From positions 24,395-88,394 of the forward strand of contig NZ_FXAW01000003.1 of NCBI RefSeq assembly GCF_900177665.1: a stretch of 64,000 bases of DNA, read 5' to 3'. Below are positions 10,072-17,814 of the stretch, in pieces. The notes under the pieces were generated by a model that saw only the letters and a program-made list of their open reading frames with translations, was not told where the DNA came from and did no database searches. Numbering within the stretch: position 1 is the stretch's first letter; each line of letters begins with the position of its first letter. This stretch comes from Marivirga sericea (lineage in GTDB: Bacteria; Bacteroidota; Bacteroidia; Cytophagales; Cyclobacteriaceae). The position numbers were made by a program, and so were the translations under genes.

Positions 10072-10096
10072 ACCACTTTCCCCCACTTTTTTACAC
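10072..10096 (-). promoter_or_regulatory. MraZ box: three 5-bp repeats with 10-bp period
   Basis: On the minus strand three units GTGTA, GTGGG and GTGGT occur at exactly 10-bp steps (forward coordinates 10092-10096, 10082-10086, 10072-10076), 58-82 bp ahead of the mraZ start. MraZ is known to bind direct TGGGN-type repeats separated by 5 bp in proteobacteria and mollicutes. The middle unit fits best and the outer two are degenerate. Assignment as operator is an inference from position, period and core sequence. Confidence 0.65.
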
Positions 10097-10376
10097 TTTT
10101 ATTAAAAAGATTACATTTTGGATATCAAAAAGTCAAGAAAAAGAGGCTTGAAAGTATCGTGTTGATGTTTTCGACCAAATAGAATCATCACGAGGCTACA
10201 AAGTTATTACTTTATTAAAACACTGATAACCAATATTTTATACCCCATAGTTTTTAGTCAAGTGAACAAGACAAGCAATTGATTATCAGCTAAAAACGAA
10301 AAATGATGAAAAATTAGAAGGTGTAATATTTGAAGATCTATACTTTGTTCAAAACTACTACAAATCAAAGGATAAC
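10097..10376. other. Intergenic region, no gene seen
   Basis: About 280 bp of AT-rich sequence between the dcw control region and the end of the CoA-transferase gene. Both flanking genes are on the minus strand. No open frame with coding character, strong hairpin or RNA signature was found; it should hold the 3' end of the upstream transcript and the distal part of the mraZ promoter region. Confidence 0.4.
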
Positions 10377-11513
10377 CTAGATTATAGCTAGAATTTCATC
10401 TCTATGCTCATCAAATGCGGGAGGTGGGGGAAGGTGGGAGACTTTTTCCATAAAAGATAAATAACCTGCAAAATTGCGCAGACCGATGCTCCCTTGAACT
10501 GGATTTAATATCATGTTTGAAGCATCTTTTCCCTTTAAAGCATCTGCAACTGTCTGTAAATTACCTGCTGGAATTTGAGCATTTTTCATTCTACCGATTA
10601 AGAAGTCAGATTGGAAGCTCTTTGCCTTCTCTTTTAGCATTTGATTTAAAATCTTTCTGTTTTCTACTCGCACAGAATTAGTATTAAACCTTGCATCTTT
10701 ATACAGTTCAGGTATATGCAACAACTCACAAAGCTTTCGAAATTGGGAATTTATTCCAACCGCAATCAAAATTTCTTTTTCATCGGCAGTCTTCAATATT
10801 GTACCATATGGTGCAATATTAGGATGCTCCGCTCCCATTTTTCCAGGATTATGACCAGCCACTAAGTAATTTGTGGCTTGATTTGCAAGTGAAGCAATAG
10901 CGGACTCAAATAATGAAACCGATACTTTTGAACCTTGATCTGTTTTAAGCAAATTGATATATGCTAACAAGATTGCTTCTTTTAAATGGTGCGCTGCCAA
11001 AATATCTATCAAAGCAACTGGCATTTTTATAGAATTTCCTTCTGGCTCGCCATTCATGCTCATAAAACCACTTTCTGCCTGAATTATAGCATCGTAGCCT
11101 ACTCTTTCATCTTCATCTCCATATCCCGTAATTTGACCATAAATAATATTCGGATTAATGGCTTTAACCGACTTATAATCTACCTTTAATTTTTCGGCAT
11201 CTCCTGCTTTATAACTGGCAATTATAATATTAGATTTAGCTATTAATTTATACAAGATGGATAAATCTTCTTCCTGACTGATATCCAACGCAATTGATTT
11301 TTTACCGCTATTAGCTGAGGCGAAATATGCTGATATGGAATTGCTAGTAGTTTCTTTTTGGAGTTTCCAAGAGCGGGTCACGTCTCCTTTAGTATGAGGG
11401 TTTTCTATTTTGATCACTTCCGCACCGAGTTCAGCAAAAAACTGACCAACAGAGGGGCCTGCTAATACATTGGCTAGTTCTATTACTCTTAAATTATTGA
11501 AAATTGGCGGCAT
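10377..11513 (-). CDS. CaiB/BaiF (class III) CoA-transferase family protein
   Basis: Predicted cytoplasmic enzyme of 378 residues that moves CoA between carboxylic acids through a Glu/Asp-CoA intermediate. The N-terminus LRVIELANVLAGPSVGQFFAELGAEVIKIE is the family hallmark (cited in parts: VIELANVLAGP and LGAEVIKIE). The likely catalytic Asp is D170 in MPVALIDILAAHH, matching the aspartate of formyl-CoA transferase. No partner enzyme lies nearby, so the substrate is unknown; alpha-methylacyl-CoA racemases share the fold and cannot be excluded. Confidence 0.85.
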   Translation of the reverse strand: MPPIFNNLRVIELANVLAGPSVGQFFAELGAEVIKIENPHTKGDVTRSWKLQKETTSNSISAYFASANSGKKSIALDISQEEDLSILYKLIAKSNIIIASYKAGDAEKLKVDYKSVKAINPNIIYGQITGYGDEDERVGYDAIIQAESGFMSMNGEPEGNSIKMPVALIDILAAHHLKEAILLAYINLLKTDQGSKVSVSLFESAIASLANQATNYLVAGHNPGKMGAEHPNIAPYGTILKTADEKEILIAVGINSQFRKLCELLHIPELYKDARFNTNSVRVENRKILNQMLKEKAKSFQSDFLIGRMKNAQIPAGNLQTVADALKGKDASNMILNPVQGSIGLRNFAGYLSFMEKVSHLPPPPAFDEHRDEILAII

Positions 11514-11582
11514 ATTTAGTTCTTAAATTGAAGCTGAAATTGAAAAAAGCTAGCAATGCAAATTTAAAAATATTTTCTTTTG

Positions 11583-11700
11583 CTAGCCTGCGGCTAGTGG
11601 AAAATACTAACGTCTTTCCCGGATTTTATTACTTAATTTGAAGTAATAAGATATTGTACTGTACCGTAGGTACAAGTAACCATCACTAGCCAGAGACTAG
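11583..11700. repeat. Cluster of four short hairpins between CoA-transferase and MATE genes
   Basis: Four inverted repeats follow each other: CTAGCC-TGC-GGCTAG (11583-11597), TTATTACTT-6 nt-AAGTAATAA (11626-11649), GTACC-GTA-GGTAC (11661-11673) and a weaker CTAG pair (11686-11700). The second could serve as a terminator for the MATE gene transcript. The rest resembles small palindromic intergenic repeats. Whether this is a dispersed family cannot be judged from one window. Confidence 0.4.
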
Positions 11701-11761
11701 CGATAGAAAGCCTATTTTTTTTCCACAAATTCAAAACTAAATTTTATTTCTACTGTGAAAT

Positions 11762-13159
11762 TTACACCTCCGTCAACTTCCACTTCCCTCTTTTAAACCA
11801 GATGATCGAAATTATGGCCAAAAGCGAGAAGGCGAATACAATACCCAAATAAACACCATCCGAACCTAAACCCAAATTATTAGCCATGAAATAGGCTAAT
11901 GGGATTTGAAATAGCCAAAAGCTTACAAAATTGATAATGGTTGGAGTTTTGGTATCCCCTGCACCATTGAATGAATGGCTCAGCACCATGCCATAAGCAA
12001 AGAAGATATACCCAAAACAAATATATCGAACAGCTTTAACTGCTTCATTTTTTACTGCATCAACATCTGTAAATATTCCTACAATTTCATGAGAAAAAAT
12101 ATAGAAAATTAATGATACAGAGAACAAAAAAATCATATTGTATCGTGCTGCTAGCCAAACAGATTTCTCTGCACGGTCAGGAAGTTTCGCACCTAAATTT
12201 TGTCCTACTAATGTGGCTGCAGCATTGCTAATACCAAAGGAAGGCAAAATAGTGAAAATTATAATTCTCAAGGCAATGGTGTAGCCCGCTAAAACTTCAC
12301 TACCAAAATTGGAAATTATTCTTACCAGAAATATCCAGCTAGCCGACTCTATTAAAAATTGTCCCACCCCTCCCGAAGCAATTTTTACGATTCTTTTGAG
12401 AATTGAGAGATCAGGCTTAATATGCTGAAAGGATACAGTAATCACTCCTGTCCCCTTTAACAAATGATAAAGTTGATATACCACACCAACACTTCTTCCA
12501 ATCGCTGTTGCTACTGCTGCACCTGTCACTCCCATGGCGGGAATCAGTCCCCACCCGAAAATAAAAAGCGGATCAAGTAACATATTCAGGATGTTGCTAA
12601 TCCACAATGCACGCATGGCAATTGCAGCATTACCTGCTCCCCGAAAAATTCCATTGATCAAGAATAGCAACATGATGGTGCCATTACTGGCAAATAGAAT
12701 TTTAGTATACCATCTTCCTTCTACAATTAATTCTTCCTCACCTCCCATCAGACGCAAAACATCTTCGCCATAAATGAAACCAGCAACACTTAAGATTAAA
12801 GAAACCGCAAGCGTTAAGAGAATGGCTTGAACAGCTGTATGAGAAGCTTCTTTTTTCTTTTTCTCTCCTATTCTGCGCGCTATCATTGCTGTAGCTGCCA
12901 TACTTAAGCCAATACCCAAAGAGTAAACGATGGTGATAACGGATTCTGTCAGCCCCACTGTAGCAACAGCATTAGTACTAACTTGCGCCACAAAAAACAC
13001 ATCTACCACAGCAAAGAGGGACTCCATCACCATTTCCAAAACCATAGGAATGGATAAAAGAATAATCGCACGACTGATTTTAATATTGGTTAGGTCTTCA
13101 TTAGTGCCTTTTATGGCATACTGTAGAAACAAAACATATTTTCGGATTCTTTGGAGCAT
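11762..13159 (-). CDS. MATE-family multidrug/cation antiporter
   Basis: Inner-membrane exporter of 465 residues with about twelve hydrophobic segments arranged as two homologous six-helix halves, the MatE fold. Typical motifs include ILLSIPMVLEMVMESLFAVV with VDVFFVAQV (first helix pair), LIESASWIFLVRI in the second half, and SFNGAGDTKTPTIINF. MATE proteins export cationic compounds by Na+ or H+ antiport; the substrate is not predictable. It is monocistronic and divergent from the Rieske gene, with 89 bp between start codons. Confidence 0.9.
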   Translation of the reverse strand: MLQRIRKYVLFLQYAIKGTNEDLTNIKISRAIILLSIPMVLEMVMESLFAVVDVFFVAQVSTNAVATVGLTESVITIVYSLGIGLSMAATAMIARRIGEKKKKEASHTAVQAILLTLAVSLILSVAGFIYGEDVLRLMGGEEELIVEGRWYTKILFASNGTIMLLFLINGIFRGAGNAAIAMRALWISNILNMLLDPLFIFGWGLIPAMGVTGAAVATAIGRSVGVVYQLYHLLKGTGVITVSFQHIKPDLSILKRIVKIASGGVGQFLIESASWIFLVRIISNFGSEVLAGYTIALRIIIFTILPSFGISNAAATLVGQNLGAKLPDRAEKSVWLAARYNMIFLFSVSLIFYIFSHEIVGIFTDVDAVKNEAVKAVRYICFGYIFFAYGMVLSHSFNGAGDTKTPTIINFVSFWLFQIPLAYFMANNLGLGSDGVYLGIVFAFSLLAIISIIWFKRGKWKLTEV

Positions 13160-13248
13160 GTACTACAATTGAAGAGGGCAATATAAAATTAAATTCTGGA
13201 TGTTTTAAGAACATTAAGTCTCACAACTAGTTTTTCAAAATAAAAACT

Positions 13249-13737
13249 ATGAAAAAACAGCCTATCAAGATCGAAAATCAAAAGGGTCAGCTTAGTATTG
13301 AAAGAAGAGAGTTTCTTAGGAAAGCTGGTGGCTTTGCTATTATGGGATTATTTGGTACTTCATTTTTTACTTCGTGTAGCGATGACATCCAAGACCCCAT
13401 AAATATTGACTCCAATTCGGAGGGCATAAATGTTGATGGCGATACGATCACCATTGACCTCAGCATCATTGAAGAACTTAATTCATCGGGCGGCTGGTTG
13501 CTGATTACTCAAGCGCAAACACTTGTCGTGAATGACGGAGAAATAAAGGCTTTAACTTCTGTTTGTACCCATAGCAATTGTGATAGAAATTGGTCGTTAA
13601 GCGATGGGAATTTTAGATGTTCTTGTCATGGCTCTGTATTTACAACCGATGGTGAAGTCATTACAGGTCCTGCGACTAGGCCTTTAAGTCAATTTGATGT
13701 GCAGATCGATAATGATATAATTACTATCACAAAATAA
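13249..13737 (+). CDS. Exported Rieske [2Fe-2S] lipoprotein
   Basis: 162-residue protein with a twin-arginine signal (ERREFLRKAGG, residues 18-28), a hydrophobic stretch and a lipobox-like FFTSC ending at Cys43, so it is probably Tat-exported after folding and lipid-anchored. The Rieske domain carries box 1 CTHSNC (C106, H108, C111) and box 2 CSCHGS (C124, C126, H127): four cluster ligands plus the disulfide pair. It stands alone rather than beside cytochrome b, so it is not an obvious bc1 subunit; its electron partner is unknown. Confidence 0.88.
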   Translation: MKKQPIKIENQKGQLSIERREFLRKAGGFAIMGLFGTSFFTSCSDDIQDPINIDSNSEGINVDGDTITIDLSIIEELNSSGGWLLITQAQTLVVNDGEIKALTSVCTHSNCDRNWSLSDGNFRCSCHGSVFTTDGEVITGPATRPLSQFDVQIDNDIITITK

Positions 13738-13814
13738 ACTATTGTAAAATTAACGTTATCATAACTCAATTTTAGAAGAAAATGTAGAAATTAGAGTCCA
13801 TATTATCATGTACT

Positions 13815-14714
13815 ATGAACAAATTCTTAATTCTATCGCTTGCATTTCTACTATTGATGAACTGTACTCAAAGTCCCGAAGATTACGAAAACATAGATTG
13901 GCAAGGCCATCGTGGAGCTAGAGGTGCTTTTCCTGAAAATACTTGGGCCGCCTTTGAACATGCCATTGATCAAAATATGGCTACTTTGGAAATGGACGTA
14001 GTCATCACTAAAGATGAAAAAGTGGTAGTATCCCATGAGCCTTATTTGAATCATAAAATTTGCTTAGATACTACAGGAAACCCTATTACCGAAAAGGCTG
14101 AGAAAGGATGGAACATTTATAAAATGACCTATAAAGAATTGCAAAAATGTGATTGCGGTAGCTTGAAAAATCCTGACTTTCCCAAACAAAAGCAGGTTAG
14201 CTCTCCAAAACCTTTGCTTAATGATATTATTAAAAAAACAATTGCATATTGTAAGCAAGAAGGTAAAGAACTCCCACACTTGAATGTGGAAATTAAATAT
14301 GAAGACGGCATGCAAGATGTTTACCATCCCGACATTAAAAAATATAGTCAGCTTGTATTCAAAGTACTTTTCATGGAATATCCGCAGGAGAAATGGAATA
14401 TACAATCTTTTGATTTTGAAGTATTAAAACACTTTCACAAAACCTTTCCTAAGGTCCCATTAGCAGCATTGGTTTATGAAAGTGGAGCCTGGGAACAGCA
14501 ATTTGAAGAATTAGGCTTCATACCTGCCATTTATAGCCCGAATCATCAATTAGTAGATAAAAATATGGTGAAAAGGCTTCATGCAAAAGGTGTGAAGATT
14601 ATCCCGTGGACTGTAAATGAGGAAAAAGATGCCGAAAGATTGCTCAAAATAGGCGTTGACGGGATAATCACAGATTATCCTGAATTAGCAGATGTATTCC
14701 GCAATAATCCTTAA
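13815..14714 (+). CDS. Glycerophosphodiester phosphodiesterase, lipoprotein
   Basis: 299-residue protein with a lipoprotein signal (lipobox LLMNC, Cys17). The GDPD domain begins QGHRGARGAFPENTWAAF, the HRG(x)nPENT signature with catalytic His and Arg, followed by LEMDVVITKDEKVVVSHEP with metal-binding acidic residues and the second His. The C-terminus KRLHAKGVKIIPWTVN and GVDGIITDYPE are standard. It probably hydrolyses glycerophosphodiesters outside the inner membrane to release glycerol-3-phosphate. Confidence 0.9.
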   Translation: MNKFLILSLAFLLLMNCTQSPEDYENIDWQGHRGARGAFPENTWAAFEHAIDQNMATLEMDVVITKDEKVVVSHEPYLNHKICLDTTGNPITEKAEKGWNIYKMTYKELQKCDCGSLKNPDFPKQKQVSSPKPLLNDIIKKTIAYCKQEGKELPHLNVEIKYEDGMQDVYHPDIKKYSQLVFKVLFMEYPQEKWNIQSFDFEVLKHFHKTFPKVPLAALVYESGAWEQQFEELGFIPAIYSPNHQLVDKNMVKRLHAKGVKIIPWTVNEEKDAERLLKIGVDGIITDYPELADVFRNNP

Positions 14715-14881
14715 TTTTGCCTAAATTTTAGAGATACAAAACCTGTCAGATTTAAAAATTTAATGGCCTTGTCGCTATTCTATTCTTCTTTAATTTTAAT
14801 AGAAAAACTTAACAGGTTTCTGTTTTCGTAAAATGAGAGGGATCTCAGATTTACTAATTACTAATTATTAATTAAAATATT

Positions 14882-15886
14882 ATGTCCAACAAAAAATATG
14901 ATGTCTACGGAATAGGAAATGCTTTGGTAGATATTATCACTGAAGTATCAGAAGATTTTGTACTTGAAAATAAAGTAGAAAAAGGGGTAATGACCCTTGT
15001 TGAAGAAGATCGTCAGGCAGAATTGCTCAATTCTATGAATATTACGGAAGAGCATATGCAAGGTGGAGGTTCTGCTGCGAACACTTTAGTTGCTGCCAGT
15101 CAATTAGGAGCTAAAGGTTTCTATTCTTGTAAAGTGGCTAACGATACAGAAGGAGTGTTCTTTCTTAATGATTTAAAAGCCAACGGAATTGATACTATTT
15201 TAACGCCAGAAAGTGCCCCTGTTGGTACAACAGGAAAAGTATTGGTTATGACAACTCCTGATGCAGAACGTACCATGAATACCTACCTAGGTATAACTGC
15301 AGACTTTTCTGAAAAAGAAATTCATGAATACGCGCTCAAGGATTCAAAATACTTGTATTTAGAAGGATATTTAGTGACTTCTGAGAGTGGACTAGCAGCC
15401 ATGAAAAAGGCGAAACAGATCGCTGAAGAAAATGATGTTAAAGTTGCATTAACATTTTCCGATCCATCAATGGTGAAGTACTTCAAGGAGCAGATGGAAT
15501 CAGTAGTGGGTGCAAGTGTAGACCTATTATTCTGTAATGAAGAAGAAGCTGCCTTATTTACTGGTGAAAATGATCCGGATAGTATTAGAGAAGAATTGAA
15601 AAAAGTAGCTAAACGATTTGCCATTACTCAAGGTAAAAACGGAGCGATAATTTATGACGGTGATACCTTTATCGACATTGAGCCATATCAAGTAAAAGCA
15701 ATGGATAGCAATGGTGCTGGAGATATGTTTGCTGGTGCATTTTTATATGCTATCACTAACGGACATAGCTACGCTGATGCCGGAAAATTAGCCTCTTTAG
15801 CAAGTTCAAAAATCGTAACGCAGATGGGGCCAAGATTAACGTGGCCTGATGCGAAAGAAGTATTGAATAAGTGGAAGGGCGCTTAA
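14882..15886 (+). CDS. PfkB-family carbohydrate/nucleoside kinase (adenosine kinase-like)
   Basis: 334-residue cytoplasmic kinase. The N-terminus has VYGIGNALVDI and the substrate-loop GGGSAANT (PfkB signature 1); the C-terminal signature 2 is DSNGAGDMFAGAFLYAI with the catalytic base at D281. Overall it resembles the adenosine kinase/ribokinase branch, but the sugar or nucleoside specificity is not fixed by what is visible. It is followed by a strong hairpin terminator. Confidence 0.9.
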   Translation: MSNKKYDVYGIGNALVDIITEVSEDFVLENKVEKGVMTLVEEDRQAELLNSMNITEEHMQGGGSAANTLVAASQLGAKGFYSCKVANDTEGVFFLNDLKANGIDTILTPESAPVGTTGKVLVMTTPDAERTMNTYLGITADFSEKEIHEYALKDSKYLYLEGYLVTSESGLAAMKKAKQIAEENDVKVALTFSDPSMVKYFKEQMESVVGASVDLLFCNEEEAALFTGENDPDSIREELKKVAKRFAITQGKNGAIIYDGDTFIDIEPYQVKAMDSNGAGDMFAGAFLYAITNGHSYADAGKLASLASSKIVTQMGPRLTWPDAKEVLNKWKGA

Positions 15887-15931
15887 TTAGCATTTACGAA
15901 TAAGTAAGCTTTCCTTAAAACTGGATATGAA

Positions 15932-15957
15932 AGCCTCTGAAAAAATTTTCAGAGGCT
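15932..15957. terminator. Bidirectional intrinsic terminator
   Basis: Perfect 12-bp stem AGCCTCTGAAAA/TTTTCAGAGGCT with a 2-nt centre, between the convergent PfkB kinase gene and the VOC gene. A C-T-rich tail follows on the plus side and A/T-rich stem bases serve the minus side. Confidence 0.8.
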
Positions 15958-15966
15958 CTTTCGTAT

Positions 15967-16338
15967 TCAGATATGCTGATCAACCAATATTGTATTTCCA
16001 TCAGGATCAGCAATCACGAAACTGGCGGGGCCATTTTCGTTCTCACCTGTTTCTTGTATAAACTGGATCCCCTTTTCTTTTAACTCTTTCTCGATAGTTC
16101 TAACATCATCAAATCCATCCAGATTCTGAGCACTTGAATCCCAACCGGGGTTGAAAGTCAAGATATTATCTTTAAACATGCCCTGAAATAAGCCTACTAA
16201 AGAATCCCCATTTTTCATAATGAGGTAATTTTTTTCCATATCTCCACCTAGCTGCTTGAATCCAAGCTTTTCATAAAAGCTTTTGGATTCTTCTAAATTT
16301 TTTACTGCTAAACTGACTGAAAATGCTCCTAACTTCAT
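15967..16338 (-). CDS. VOC/glyoxalase-fold protein
   Basis: 123-residue single-domain protein of the vicinal oxygen chelate superfamily. Two beta-alpha-beta-beta-beta modules are visible: KLGAFSVSLAVKNLEESKSFYEKLGF near the start and PASFVIADPDGNTILVDQH at the end. The second module has the D-P-(D/E)-G-N motif typical of bleomycin-resistance/glyoxalase-like proteins. Substrate unknown. Confidence 0.85.
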   Translation of the reverse strand: MKLGAFSVSLAVKNLEESKSFYEKLGFKQLGGDMEKNYLIMKNGDSLVGLFQGMFKDNILTFNPGWDSSAQNLDGFDDVRTIEKELKEKGIQFIQETGENENGPASFVIADPDGNTILVDQHI

Positions 16339-16411
16339 ATCTGAAAACGCTTTTAATTGGACATTAATTTAATTAAAATTTATGAAGTTATTGATTCTTA
16401 AAGCTTTCTTT

Positions 16412-17701
16412 TTAATCCTGAAAGTTTTCGATCACAAATTCTCCAACTCTCCTTCCCATTTCCAATCCGATTTCGTTATCCGTCCTAAAGTGAACCCCAC
16501 CTTCAAAGCGAGACTCTGAGCATTCTGAAGCAAGGTTGCGGAACATACTTTCATCTCTAGGAAACAAATGAGCTAGCACCTCTGCCAATGCTCCGGCTAC
16601 AGTGGTATGCCCGGCCGGATATCCCGGAAAATTAGGGGTCTGAACCAAAATTGGTTTGAATTCGGGATCATATTGGAAGGGACGAATCGTCCAATAGTGA
16701 TATTTCCCGTCCCATGCTGCGATCGTAGCATCAAAACGAGCAGCATGAAACAGAGCCGTTGCATAACTTGATTCAAATGGCTCTAGATTGTATTCTAAAA
16801 TTTTCCTTTCCAGCAATTCATCCCAGATTGGTAAACTTTTCCATTTCCATGCAATGTCGCTTGTTGCATTATTTTTATTAAATTCTCGCAGTTCTTCCAT
16901 ATCCTGCTCCCAATTTTCTGGAGGAGGACCAGGCCTAAATTGTTTCTGACTTTCTAAAGTAAGGGGTTTCCATTTTGCTTTCATAGGATCCCATTTGCTA
17001 GGGGTTCCTGACCAAAGGTTTATACCTTCTGGAACTTTTGCCGACCAAACTGCTTCAGTTCCGTCATTTTCAGCATACTTAATATATTTTTGAGCAATCG
17101 TCCTCCCAATCGTAATCCCATTTTGAATATCCGTAGGAAATTGTAAAGCAGTTTTTAGTCTTGAAGATTTGAATTGAATTAAAAGGCTATCCAATTTTCC
17201 CTTGCTTTCGGGAAAGTAATATGGAATTATTTGATGTGCCACCCCTGCTGCTGCACTCCACTCGCAAATAAAGGAAGAATAGTCTGTAGCTTTGCCATAA
17301 GCTACTAATCGTTTATCTTTTTGATAAGGCCTAGCTTGCTTAATGAATTGTTTATGCTTCCAAACTTCCACTAAGGCATCATAAATAGCTAAATGTAAAA
17401 TAGCGACTCTTCCACCATTCTTATGCCCTTTATATTCTTTGCCAATTTCCATCAAAATTTGGTGCCACCGATAAGAAGGATAAGAATTATTCCAATAGTT
17501 AATCTCTTGAATAATGGAGTCTTCTAAGATTCTCTGGGCATGAATAATTAATTCTATCTCTTTTTCCTCTTGCTGTGCACTTAGCACTTCAAACTTCTCG
17601 TCTAAAGAAAATTTAAATGACTTATAGTCGTGCTGTTGAGCAACAGCTGAAGAACCTAGAGAAAGAAATAGTAAAAGGCTAATGAATTTAACAGTGCTCA
17701 T
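16412..17701 (-). CDS. Exported vanadium-dependent haloperoxidase / PAP2-like protein
   Basis: 429-residue protein with a Sec signal peptide (cleavage near AVAQQ, about residue 22). All three vanadate/phosphate-binding motifs of the superfamily are present in order: KYHYWTIRP (KxxxxxxRP), YPAGHTTVAG (PSGH-like, Ala in place of Ser) and SRFEGGVHF (SRxxxxxH). The architecture and extracytoplasmic location match bacterial vanadium-dependent haloperoxidase-like proteins of marine Bacteroidota; an acid phosphatase activity is possible because the active sites are shared. Confidence 0.82.
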   Translation of the reverse strand: MSTVKFISLLLFLSLGSSAVAQQHDYKSFKFSLDEKFEVLSAQQEEKEIELIIHAQRILEDSIIQEINYWNNSYPSYRWHQILMEIGKEYKGHKNGGRVAILHLAIYDALVEVWKHKQFIKQARPYQKDKRLVAYGKATDYSSFICEWSAAAGVAHQIIPYYFPESKGKLDSLLIQFKSSRLKTALQFPTDIQNGITIGRTIAQKYIKYAENDGTEAVWSAKVPEGINLWSGTPSKWDPMKAKWKPLTLESQKQFRPGPPPENWEQDMEELREFNKNNATSDIAWKWKSLPIWDELLERKILEYNLEPFESSYATALFHAARFDATIAAWDGKYHYWTIRPFQYDPEFKPILVQTPNFPGYPAGHTTVAGALAEVLAHLFPRDESMFRNLASECSESRFEGGVHFRTDNEIGLEMGRRVGEFVIENFQD

Positions 17702-17814
17702 AAAATGAATGTCTTTGCTAATGGACTTTCAAAAGCCCTAAATGAATAGGTAGCAAATTTAGAATAACCATTAGTCTTTTAAAGAGAATTCATTCTTAAT
17801 TTTAATTACAAAAA

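Noticed and set aside
14739..14819. AAACCTGT...ACAGGTTT inverted repeat before the PfkB kinase gene
   Set aside because: Arms are only 8 bp and 65 bp apart; weaker than real terminators here and without a T-run, so not listed as a regulator.
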